64,000 bases of DNA from contig NC_079881.1 in the NCBI RefSeq assembly GCF_029227915.1, forward strand, positions 31,659,501 through 31,723,500, written 5' to 3'. The stretch is from Hydractinia symbiolongicarpus (Eukaryota > Cnidaria > Hydrozoa > Anthoathecata > Hydractiniidae). A program made the position numbers and the translations under genes. Under the pieces are notes generated by a model that saw only the letters and a program-made list of their open reading frames with translations, was not told where the DNA came from and made no database searches. How positions within the stretch are numbered: position 1 is the first letter of the stretch; every line of letters begins with the position of its first letter. Below, in pieces: positions 51,615-63,113 of the stretch.

Positions 51615-53111
51615 AATATCGCTAAATACATGTTGGTACGAATATGTGACGCAACCGTTGTAACTGAAGTGGATTGATACCGTTAGAAAGTCAATGAAAT
51701 GTAGTTTTTGAAACTGTTGCTATTTCTTCAGTTCGCGCTAACGGCTAGGATTGGTCCCACAATAAAAAATGACTTTTTTTAGCTTATTTCTTTAATGAAG
51801 CGCTACCACAGCGCCCAGGGTAATCGCTGAGTTTCGGCAATCTTGTCAAATTAAGAAGAATTTTATTTCTTGGAGTCCAATTGTCTCCTTTATCACATTT
51901 ATCAGGTGACAGTCCAAATTTAGCTCAATTAAGTCCCACAGTCAATCGTTTCACTGTTAAAAGCGATGCAACCTAGTAATATGAGAAAAATATCGCTAAA
52001 TACATGTTGGTACGAATATGCGACCCAACCCTTGAAACTCAAACGGACTGACACCGTTAGAAAGTCAGTGAAATGTAGTATTTGAAACTGTCTCTATTTC
52101 TTCAGCGGGCGCTAACGGATAGGATTGGTCCCACCGTAAAAAAATGACTTTTTTAGCTTACTTTTTAAATGAAGCGCTACCACAGCGCCCAGTGTAATCG
52201 CTGAGTTTCGGCATTCATGTCAAATTAAGAAGAATGTTATTTCTTGGAGTCCAAATGTCTCCTTTATCACATTTATCAGGTGACAGTCAAAAGTTAGTTC
52301 AATTAAGTCCCACAGTCAATAGTTTCATAGTTAAAAGCGATGCAACCTAGTAATATCAGAAAAATACCGCTAAATACATGTTGGTACGAGTATGTGACCC
52401 GACCGTTGTAACTCAACCGAAGTGACACCGTTAGAAAGTCAATGAAATGTAGTTTTTGAAACTGTTGCTATTTCTTCAGCGCGCGATAACGGCTAGGATT
52501 GGTCCCACAGTAATAAAATGACTTTTTTATCTTAGTTCTTAAATGAAGCGGTACCACAGCGCCCAGTGTAATCGCTGAGTTTCGGCAATCATGTCAAATT
52601 AAGAAGAATGTTATTTCTTGGAGTCCAATTGTCTCATTTATCACATTTATTAGGTCACAGTCCAAAGTTAGTTCAATTAAGTCCCACAGTCAATCGTTTC
52701 ATTGTTTAAAGCGATACAACCTAGTAATATCAGAAAAATACCGCTAAATACATGTTGGTACGAGTATGTGACCCAACCGCTGTAACTCAAACGGACTGAC
52801 ACCGTTAGAAAGTCAATGAAATGTAGTTTTTGAAACTGTTGTTATTTCTTCAGCGCGCGATAACGGCTAGGATTCGTCCCACAGTGAAAAAATGACTTTT
52901 TATCTTAATTCTTAAATGAGGCACTAGTGTACTAGGCCCAGTGTAATCGCTGAGTTTCGGCATTCATGTCAAATTAAGAAGAATGTTATTTCTTGGAGTC
53001 CAAATGTCTCCTTTATCACATTTATCAGGTGACAGTCAAAAGTTAGTTCAATTAAGTCCCACAGTCAATAGTTTCATAGTTAAAAGCGATGCAACCTAGT
53101 AATATCAGAAA
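51615..53111. repeat. Block F 4-mer, copy 2 (1,497 bp)
   Basis: Landmarks 51751, 52125, 52499 and 52873. It is 2 bp longer than its sister because of an anomalous patch at 52,924-52,936, listed separately. The rest tracks copy 1 at offset 1,495. Confidence 0.88.
52924..52936. other. Anomalous inverted-repeat patch replacing the monomer hairpin
   Basis: Here the sequence reads gcactagtgtactaggccc, where the sister copy at 51,426 reads gcactaccacagcgccc. The new bases form CTAGT-GT-ACTAG, an inverted repeat with 5-bp arms (52,924-52,928 and 52,931-52,935). They lie exactly where the conserved GCGCT/AGCGC hairpin sits in other monomers. I found no other copy in the array with this patch. It may be a templated repair event at a hairpin, or a base-calling or assembly error. 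Confidence 0.75.
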
Positions 53112-56100
53112 AATACCGCTAAATACATGTTGGTACGAGTATGTGACCCAACCGTTGTAACTCAAACGAAGTGACACCGTTAGAAAGTCAATGAAATGTA
53201 GTTTTTGAAACTGTTGCTATTTCTTCAGCGCGCGATAACGGCTAGGATTGGTCCCACAGTAATAAAATGACTTTTTTATCTTATTTCTTAAATGAAGCGG
53301 TACCACAGCGCCCAGTGTAATCGCTGAGTTTCGGCAATCATGTCAAATTAAGAAGAATGTTATTTCTTGGAGTCCAATTGTCTCATTTATCACATTTATT
53401 AGGTCACAGTCCAAAGTTACTTCAATTAAGTCCCACAGTCAATCGTTTCATTGTTTAAAGCGATGCAACCTAGTGATATCAGAAAAATACCGCTAAATAC
53501 ATGTTGGTACGAGTATGTGACCCAACCGTTGTAACTGAAACGGACTGACACCGTTAGAAAGTCAATGAAATGTAGTTTTTGAAACTGTTGTTATTTCTTC
53601 AGCGCGCGATAACGGCTAGGATTCGTCCCACAGTGAAAAAATGACTTTTTACCTTAATTCTTAAATGAAGCGCTACCACAGCGCCCAGTGCAATCGCTGA
53701 GTTTCGGCATTCATGTCAAATTAAGAAGATTTTTACTTCTTGGAGTCCAATTGCCTCATTTATCACATTTACCAGGTCACAGTCCTAAGTTAGTTCAGTT
53801 AAGTCCCACAGTGATTCGTTTCATTGTTAAAAGCGATGCAAGCTAGTAATATGAGAAAAATATCGCTAAATACATGTTGGTACGAATATGTGACCCAACC
53901 GTGGTAACTCAAACGGACTGACACCGTTAGAAAGTCAATGAAATGTAGTTTTTGAAAATGTCGATATTTCTTCAGCGCACGATAACGACTAGGATTGGTC
54001 CCACAGTAAAGAATGACTTATTTATCTAAATTTTTAAATGAAGCGCTACCACAGCGCCCAATGCAATCGCTGAGTTCCGGCAATCCCGTTAAATTAAGAA
54101 GAATGTTATTTCTTGGAGTCCAATTGTCTCATTTATCACATTTATCAGGTCACAGTCCAAAGTTAGTTCAATTAAGTCCCACAGTCAATCGTTTCATTGT
54201 TAAAAGCGATGCAACCTAGTATTATCAGAAAAACATCGCTAAACACATGTTAGTACGAATAGGTGCCCAACCGTTGTAACTCAAACGGACTGACACCGTT
54301 GGAAAGTCAATGAAATGTAGTGTTTGAAAATGTCGCTATTTCTTCAGCGCACGATAACGGCTAGGATTGGTCCAACAGTAAGGATTGCCTTATTTACCTA
54401 AACTTTTAAATGAAGCGCTACCACAGCGCCCAGGGTAATCGCTGAGTTTCGGCAATCTTGTCAAATTAAGAAGAATTTTATTTCTTGGAGTCCAATTGTC
54501 TCCTTTATCACATTTATCAGGTGACAGTCCAAATTTAGCTCAATTAAGTCCCACAGTTAATCGTTTCACTGTTAAAAGCGATGCAACCTAGTAATATGAG
54601 AAAAATATCGCTAAATACATGTTGGTACGAATATGCGACCCAACCCTTGATACTCAAACGGACTGACACCGTTAGAAAGTCAGTGAAATATAGTATTAGA
54701 AACTCTCTCTATTTCTTCAGCGGGCGCTAACGGATAGGATTGGTCCCACCGTAAAAAAATGACTTTTTTTAGCTTACTTTTTAAATGAAGCGCTACCACA
54801 GCGCCCAGTGTAATCGCTGAGTTTCGGCATTCATGTCAAATTAAGAAGAATGTTATTTCTTGGAGTCCAAATGTCTCCTTTATCACATTTATCAGGTGAA
54901 AGTCAAAAGTAAGTTCAATTAAGTCCCACAGTCAATAGTTTCATAGTTAAAAGCGATGCAACCTAGAAATATCAGAAAAATACCGCTAAATACATGTTGG
55001 TACGAGTATGCGACCCAACCGTTGTAACTGAAACGAAGTGACACCGTTAGAAAGTCAATGAAATGTAGTTTTTGAAACTGTTGCTATTTCTTCAGCGCGC
55101 GATAACGGCTAGGATTGGTCCCACAGTAATAAAATGACTTTTTTATCTTAGTTCTTAAATGAAGCGGTACCACAGCGCCCAGTGTAATCGCTGAGTTTCG
55201 GCAATCATGTCAAATTAAGAAGAATGTTATTTCTTAGAGTCCAATTGTCTCATTTATCACATTTATTAGGTCACAGTCCAAAGTTAGTTCAATTAAGTCC
55301 CACAGTCAATCGTTTCATTGTTTAAAGCGATGCAACCTGGTAATATCAGAAAAATACCGCTAAATACATGTTGGTACGAGTATGTGACACAACCGTTGTA
55401 ACTCAAACGGACTGACACCGTTAGAAAGTCAATGAAATGTAGTTTTTGAAACTGTTGTTATTTCTTCAGCGCGCGATAACGGCTAGGATTCGTCCCACAG
55501 TGAAAAAATGACTTTTTATCTTAATTCTTAAATGAAGCGCTACCACAGCGCCCAGTGTAATCGCTGAGTTTCGGCATTCATGTCAAATTAAGAAGAATGT
55601 TATTTCTTGGAGTCCAATTGCCTCATTTATCACATTTACCAGGTCACAGTCCAAAGTTAGTTCAGTTAAGTCCCACAGTCATTCGTTTCATTGTTAAAAG
55701 CGATGCAAGCTAGTAATATGAGAAAAATATCGCTAAATACATGTTGGTACGAATATGTGACTCAACCGTGGTAACTCAAACGGACTGACACCGTTAGAAA
55801 GTCAATGAAATGTAGTTTTTGAAAATGTCGATATTTCTTCAGCGCGCGATAACGACTAGGATTGGTCCCATAGTAAAGAATGACTTACTTATCTAAATTT
55901 TTAAATGAAGCGCTACCACAGCGCCCAGTGCAATCGCTGAGTTCCGGCAATCCCGTTAAATTAAGAAGAATGTTATTTCTTGGAGTCCAATTGTCTCATT
56001 TATCACATTTATCAGGTCACAGTCCAAAGTTAGTTCAATTAAGTCCCACAGTCAATCGTTTCATTGTTAAAAGCGATGCAACCTAGTATTATCAGAAAAA

Positions 56101-59100
56101 TATCGCTAAACACATGTTAGTACGAATAGGTGCCCAACCGTTGTAACTCAAACGAAGTGACACCGTTAGAAAGTCAATGAAATGTAGTTTTTGAAACTGT
56201 TGCTATTTGTTCAGCGCGCGATAACGGCTAGGATTGGTCCCACAGTAATAAAATGACTTTTTTATCTTATTTCTTAAATGAAGCGGTACCACAGCGCCCA
56301 GTGTAATCGCTGAGTTTCGGCAATCATGTCAAATTAAGAAGAATGTTATTTCTTGGAGTCCAATTGTCTCATTTATCACATTTATTAGGTCACAGTCCAA
56401 AGTTAGTTCAATTAAGTCCCACAGTCAATCGTTTCATTGTTTAAAGCGATGCAACCTAGTGATATCAGAAAAATACCGCTAAATACAAGTTGGTACGAGT
56501 ATGTGACCCAACCGTTGTAACTGAAACGGACTGACACCGTTAGAAAGTCAATGAAATGTAGTTTTTGAAACTGTTGTTATTTCTTCAGCGCGCGATAACG
56601 GCTAGGATTCGTCCCACAGTAAAAAAATGACTTTTTATCTTAATTCTTAAATGAAGCGCTACCACAGCGCCCAGTGTAATCGCTGAGTTTCGGCATTCAT
56701 GTCAAATTAAGAAGAATGTTATTTCTTGGAGTCCAATTGCCTCATTTATCACATTTACCAGGTCACAGTCCAAAGTTAGTTCAGTTAAGTCCCACAGTCA
56801 TTCGTTTCATTGTTAAAAGCGATGCAAGCTAGTAATATGAGAAAAATATCGCTAAATACATGTTGGTACGAATATGTGACCCAACCGTGGTAACTCAAAC
56901 GGACTGACACCGTTAGAAAGTCAATGAAATGTAGTTTTTGAAAATGTCGATATTTCTTCAGCGCACGATAACGACTAGGATTGGGCCCATAGTAAAGAAT
57001 GACTTATTTATCTAAATTTTTAAATGAAGCGCTACCACAGCGCCCAATGCAATCGCCGAGTTCCGGCAATCCCGTTAAATTAAGAAGAATGTTATTTCTT
57101 GGAGTCCAATTGTCTCATTTATCACATTTATCAGGTCACAGTCCAAAGTTAGTTCAATTAAGTCCCACAGTCAATCGTTTCATTGTTAAAAGCGATGCAA
57201 CCTAGTATTATCAGAAAAACATCGCTAAACACATGTTAGTACGAATAGGTGCCCAACCGTTGTAACTCAAACGGACTGACACCGTTGGAAAGTCAATGAA
57301 ATGTAGTTTTTAAAAATGTCGCTATTTCTTCAGCGCACGATAACGGCTAGGATTGGTTCAACAGTAAACATTGCCTTATTTACCTAAACTTTTAAATGAA
57401 GCGCTACCACAGCGTCCAGTGTAATTGCTGAGTTCGGGCAATCACGTCAAATTGAGAAGAATGTTATTTCTTGGAGTCCAATTGTCTCATTTATCTCATT
57501 TATCACATTTATCAGGTCACAGTCCAAAGTTAGTTCAATTAAGTCGCACAGTCAATCGTTTCACTGTTAAAAGCGATGCAACCTAGTAATATGAGAAAAA
57601 TATCGCTAAATACATGTTGGTACGAATATGTGACGCAACCGTTGTAACTGAAGTGGATTGATACCGTTAGAAAGTCAATGAAATGTAGTTTTTGAAACTG
57701 TTGCTATTTCTTCAGTTCGCGCTAACGGCTAGGATTGGTCCCACAATAAAAAATGACTTTTTTTAGCTTAATTCTTTAATGAAGCGCTACCACAGCGCAC
57801 AGGGTAATCGCTGAGTTTCTGCAATCTTGTCAAATTAAGAAGAATTTTATTTCTTGGAGTCCAATTGTCTCCTTTATCACATTTATCAGGTGATAGTCCA
57901 AATTTAGCTCAATTAAGTCCCACAGTCAATCGTTTCACTGTTAAAAGCGATGCAACCTAGTAATATGAGAAAAATATCGCTAAATACATGTTGGTACGAA
58001 TATGCGACCCAACCCTTGATACTCAAACGGACTGACACCGTTAGAAAGTCAGTGAAATGTAGTATTTGAAACTGTCTCTATTTCTTCAGCGGGCACTAAC
58101 GGATAGGATTGGTCCCACCGTAAAAAAATGACTTTTTTTAGCTTACTTTTTAAATGAAGCGCTACCACAGCGCCCAGTGTAATCGCTGAAATTCGGCATT
58201 CATGTCAAATTAAGAAGAATGTTATTTCTTGGAGTCCAAATGTCTCCTTTATCACATTTATCAGGTGACAGTCAAAAGTTAGTTCAATTAAGTCCCACAG
58301 TCAATAGTTTCATAGTTAAAAGCGATGCAACCTAGTAATATCAGAAAAATACCGCTAAATACATGTTGGTACGAGTATGCGACCCAACCGTTGTAACTCA
58401 AACGAAGTGTCACCGTTAGAAAGTCAATGAAATGTAGTTTTTGAAACTGTTGCTATTTCTTCAGCGCGCAATAACGGCTAGGATTGGTCTCACAGTAATA
58501 AAATGACTTTTTTATCTTAGTTCTTAAATGAAGCGGTACTACAGCGCCCAGTGTAATCGCTGAGTTTCGGCAATCATGTCAAATTAAGAAGAATGTTATT
58601 TCTTGGAGTCCAATTGTCTCATTTATCACATTTATTAGGTCACAGTCCAAAGTTAGTTCAATTAAGTCCCACAGTCAATCGTTTCATTGTTTAAAGCAAT
58701 GCAACCTAGTAATATCAGAAAAATACCGCTAAATACATGTTGGTACGAGTATGTGACCCAACCGTTGTTACTCAAACGGACTGACACCGTTAGAAAGTCA
58801 ATGAAATGTAGTTTTTGAAACTGTTGTTATTTCTTCAGCGCGCGATAACGGCTAGGATTCGTCCCACAGTGAAAAAATGACTTTTTATCTTAATTCTTAA
58901 ATGAAGCGCTACCACAGCGCCCAGTGTAATCGCTGAGTTTCGGCATTCATGTCAAATTAAGAAGAATGTTATTTCTTGGAGTCCAATTGCCTCATTTATC
59001 ACATTTACCAGGTCACAGTCCAAAGTTAGTTCAGTTAAGTCCCACAGTCATTCGTTTCATTGTTAAAAGCGATGCAAGCTAGTAATATGAGAAAAATATC

Positions 59101-59281
59101 GCTAAATACATGTTGGTACGAATATGTGACCCAACCGTGGTAACTCAAACGGACTGACGCCGTTAGAAAGTCAATGAAATGTAGTTTTTGAAAATGTCGA
59201 TATTTCTTCAGCGCGCGATAACGACTAGGATTGGAACCATAGTAAAGAATGACTTACTTATCTAAATTTTTAAATGAAGCG

Positions 59282-60400
59282 CTACCACAGCGCCCAATGC
59301 AATCGCTGAGTTCCGGCAATCCCGTTAAATTAAGGAGAATGTTATTTCTTGGAGTCCAATTGTCTCATTTATCACATTTATCAGGTCACAGTCCAAAGTC
59401 AGTTCAATTAAGTCCCACAGTCAATCGTTTCATTGTTAAAAGCGATGCAACCTAGTATTATCAGAAAAATATCGCTAAACACATGTTAGTACGAATAGGT
59501 GCCCAACCGTTGTTACTCAAACGGACTGACACCGCTAAAAAGTCAATGAAATGTAGTTTTTGAAACTGTCGCTATTTCTTCAACGCGCGATAACGGCTAT
59601 GATTGGTCCAACAGTAAAAAATGACTTATTAATCTAAATTTTTAAGTGAAGCGCTACCACAGCGCCCAGTGTAATCGCTGAGTTCCGGCAATCATGTCAA
59701 ATTGAGAAGAATGTTATTTCTTGGAATCCAATTTTCTCATTTATCAAATTTATTAGGTCACAGTCCAAAGTTTGTTCAATTAAGTCCCACAGTCAATCTT
59801 TTAATTGTTAAAAGCGATGCAACCAAGTAATATAAAAAAAATATCGCTAATTACATGTTGGTACGAATATGTGACACAACCGTTGTAACTCAAACGGACT
59901 GACACCGTTAGAAAGTCAATGAAATGTAGTTTTTGAAACAGTCGCTATTTCTTCAGCGCGCGATAACGGCTAGGATTGGTCCCACAGTAAAAAATGACTG
60001 ATTAATCTAAATTTTTGAATGAAGCGCTACCACAGCGCCCAGTGTAATCGCTGAGTTCCGGCAATCATGTCAAATTGAGAAGAATGTTTTTTTCTTGGAG
60101 TCCAATTTTTTTATTTATCAAATTTATTAGGTCACAGTCCAAAGTTTGTTCAATTAAGTCCCACAGTCAATCTTTTCATTGTTAAAGGCGATGCAACCAA
60201 GTAATATGAAAAAAATATCGCTAAATACATGTTGGTACAAATATGTGACTAAACCGTTGTAACTCAAACAGACTGACACCGTTAGAAAGTCAATGAAATG
60301 TAGTTTTTGAAACTGTGGCTATTTCTTCAGCGCACGATAACAGCTAGGATTGGTCCCGCAGTAAAAAATGACTTTTTTATATTAATTTTTAATTGAAGCG
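59282..60400. repeat. Block G trimer, copy 1 (1,119 bp)
   Basis: Landmarks 59603, 59976 and 60350. Joint markers with the next copy are gtccaaagtcagttcaatt, gacaccgctaaaaagtc, ttaagtgaagcgc, ttggaatccaattttc, aatttttgaatgaag, gaaacagtcgc and gactaaaccgttg. The same monomer classes occur once more at 35,260-37,100, 24 kb to the left, but are more diverged there. Confidence 0.92.
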
Positions 60401-61519
60401 CTACCACAGCGCCCAATGCAATCGCTGAGTTCCGGCAATCCCGTTAAATTAAGAAGAATGTTATTTCTTGGAGTCCAATTGTCTCATTTATCACATTTAT
60501 CATGTCACAGTCCAAAGTCAGTTCAATTAAGTCCCACAGTCAATCGTTTCATTGTTAAAAGCGATGCAACCTAGTATTATCAGAAAAATATCGCTAAACA
60601 CATGTTAGTACGAATAGGTGCCCAACCGTTGTTACTCAAACGGACTGACACCGCTAAAAAGTCAATGAAATGTAGTTTTTGAAACTGTCGCTATTTCTTC
60701 AACGCGCGATAACGGCTATGATTGGTCCAACAGTAAAAAATGACTTATTAATCTAAATTTTTAAGTGAAGCGCTACCACAGCGCCCAGTGTAATCGCTGA
60801 GTTCCGGCAATCATGTCAAATTGAGAAGAATGTTATTTCTTGGAATCCAATTTTCTCATTTATCAAATTTATTAGGTCACAGTCCAAAGTTTGTTCAATT
60901 AAGTCCCACAGTCAATCTTTTAATTGTTAAAAGCGATGCAACCAAGTAATATAAAAAAAATATCGCTAATTACATGTTGGTACGAATATGTGACACAACC
61001 GTTGTAACTCAAACGGACTGACACCGTTAGAAAGTCAATGAAATGTAGTTTTTGAAACAGTCGCTATTTCTTCAGCGCGCGATAACGGCTAGGATTGGTC
61101 CCACAGTAAAAAATGACTGATTAATCTAAATTTTTGAATGAAGCACTACCACAGCGCCCAGTGTAATCGCTGAGTTCCGGCAATCATGTCAAATTGAGAA
61201 GAATGTTTTTTTCTTGGAGTCCAATTTTTTTATTTATCAAATTTATTAGGTCACAGTCCAAAGTTTGTTCAATTAAGTCCCACAGTCAATCTTTTCATTG
61301 TTAAAGGCGATGCAACCAAGTAATATGAAAAAAATATCGCTAAATACATGTTGGTACAAATATGTGACTAAACCGTTGTAACTCAAACAGACTGACACCG
61401 TTAGAAAGTCAATGAAATGTAGTTTTTGAAACTGTGGCTATTTCTTCAGCGCACGATAACAGCTAGGATTGGTCCCGCAGTAAAAAATGACTTTTTTATA
61501 TTAATTTTTAATTGAAGCG
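60401..61519. repeat. Block G trimer, copy 2 (1,119 bp)
   Basis: Landmarks 60722, 61095 and 61469, each 1,119 bp after copy 1. Very few differences are visible (gaagcactacc near 61,141 against gaagcgctacc; catgtcacag near 60,511 against caggtcacag). At 61,520 the sequence departs to a monomer with tcatttcaaattaag. Confidence 0.92.
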
Positions 61520-63113
61520 CTACCACAGCGCCCAGTGCAATCGCTGAGTTTCGGCAATCATTTCAAATTAAGAAGAATGCTATTTCTTGGAGTCCACTTG
61601 TCTCACTTATAACATTTATCAGGTCACAGTCCAAAGTTAGTTCAATTAAGTCCCACAGTCAATCGTTTCATTGTTAAAAGCAAGGCAACCTAGTAATATC
61701 AAACAAAATATCGCTAAATACATGTTGGTACGAACATGTGACGCAACCGTTGTAACTCAAACGGACTAACGCCGTTAGAATGTCAATGAAATGTAGTTTT
61801 TGAAACTGTGGCTATTTCTTCAGCGTGCGATAGCGGCTAGGATTGGTCCCACAGTAAAGAATGACTTATTTATCTAAATTCTGAAATGAAGCGCTACCAC
61901 AGCGCCCAGTGTAATCGCTGAGTTCCGGCAATCATGTCAAATTGAGAAGAATGTTATTTCTTGGAGTCCACTTGTCTCACTTATAACATTTTTAAGGTCA
62001 CAGTCCATAATCATTTCAATTAAGTACCACAGTCAATTGTTTCACTGTTAAAAGCCATACAACCTAGTAGTACCGGAAAAATATTGCTAAATACATGTTG
62101 GTACGAATATGTGACGCAACCGTTGTAACTAAAGTGGATTGATACCGTTAGAAAGTCAATGAAATGTAGTTTTTGAAACTGTCGCTATTTCTACAGCGCG
62201 CGATAGCGGCTAGTATTGGTCCCACAGTAAAAAATGACTCATTTATCTAAATTCTTAAATGAAGCGCTACCACAGCGCCCAGTGTAATCGCTGAGTTCCG
62301 GCAATGGTGTCAAATTAAAAAGAATGTTATTTCTTGGAGTCCACTTGTCTCACTTATAACATTTTTAACGTCACAGTCCATAATCAGTTCAATTAAGTAC
62401 CACAGTCAATTGTTTCACTGTTAAAAGCCATACAACCTAGTAATACCGGAAAAATAGCACGAAGTACATGTTGGTACGAATATGTAGCTCAACCGTTGTA
62501 ACTCAAACGGATTGATACTGTTAGAAAGACAATGAAAAGTAGTTTTTGAATCTGTCGCTATTTCTTCAGCGCGCGATAACGGCTAGGATTTTTCCCACAG
62601 TAAAAAATGACTTATTGATCTAAATTTTTAAATGAAGCGCTACCACAGCGCCCAGTGTAATCGCTGAGATCCGGCAATCATGTCAAATTAAGAAGAATGT
62701 TTTTTTCTTGGAGTCCAATTTTCTCATTTATCACATTTATTAGATCACAGTCCAAAGTTTGTTCAATTAAGTCCCACAGTCAATTGTTTCATTGCTAAAA
62801 CCGATGCAACCTAGTAATATCAGAAAGATATTCCTAAATACAGGTTGGTACGAGTATGTGACCCAACCGTTGTAACTCAAACGGACTGACACCGTTAGGA
62901 AGTCAATGAAATGTAGTTTTTGAAACTGTCAATATTTCTTCAGCGCGCGATAACGGCTAGGATTGGTCCCACAGTAAAAAATGACTTATTTATCTAAATT
63001 TTTAAATGAAACGCTACCACAGCGCCCAGTGTAATCGCTGAGTTCCGGCAATCCCGTTAAAATAAGAAGAATGTTATTTCTTGGAGTCCAATTGTCTCAT
63101 TTATCACATTTAT
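61520..63113. repeat. Block H: diverged terminal monomers and array edge
   Basis: Landmarks 61843, 62216, 62589 and 62963. The monomers carry many private changes not seen elsewhere, such as taccggaaaaatattgc, aatagcacgaagtacatg, ggatttttcccacag, gagatccggcaat, gaatctgtcgc and atattcctaaatacagg. No two form a close pair. The last monomer stops inside the catttatca microrepeat at about 63,113. Higher divergence at an array edge is what is expected where homogenising exchange is weakest. Confidence 0.88.

Larger units (their letters stand above)
38231..59281. repeat. Block F: variable-length higher-order repeat field
   Basis: A diagnostic monomer with taaagattgccttattt (gg or ac variants) and aaacttttaaatg recurs at landmarks 38230, 40106, 41609, 43112, 43867, 46119, 47623, 49874, 54367 and 57353. 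It gives unit sizes of 1,876, 1,503, 1,503, 755, 2,252, 1,504, 2,251, 4,493 and 2,986 bp, that is 5, 4, 4, 2, 6, 4, 6, 12 and 8 monomers. It is normally followed by a 382-bp monomer with ctcatttatctcatttatt, a 9-bp microrepeat expansion. Members added or lost between units come from a small set of subtypes, including those of blocks C and D. Confidence 0.88.
1..63113. repeat. Satellite array, ~373-bp monomer, about 169 head-to-tail copies
   Basis: The same unit recurs without a break and in one orientation. It reads in order: ttggtcccacagtaaaaa; an A/T-rich stretch; gcgctaccacagcgcc; tcgctgagtt; a G-A-rich segment with aattaagaagaatgtt; tcttggagtccaatt; atttatcacatttatcag; ttcaattaagtcccacagtc; tatcgctaaatacatg; ccaaccgttgtaactcaaac; gacaccgttagaaagtca; gtttttgaaact; ttcagcgcgcgataacggct. 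Landmark spacing is mostly 371-376 bp, with classes at 358-360 and 382-384. Base 1 falls inside a monomer, so the array continues to the left. No genes or inserted mobile elements interrupt it. The array structure is certain; the chromosomal setting (centromere, pericentromere or other heterochromatin) is inference. Confidence 0.98.

Noticed and set aside
1-63113. CRISPR array
   Set aside because: The whole 373-bp unit repeats with no alternation of short identical repeats and unique spacers, and there are no cas genes.
1-63113. CENP-B box (TTCG, four bases, A, two bases, CGGG)
   Set aside because: The closest words, such as ttcgcgctaacggct and ttcgggaatcatg, miss essential positions. I found no match in the subtypes I checked.
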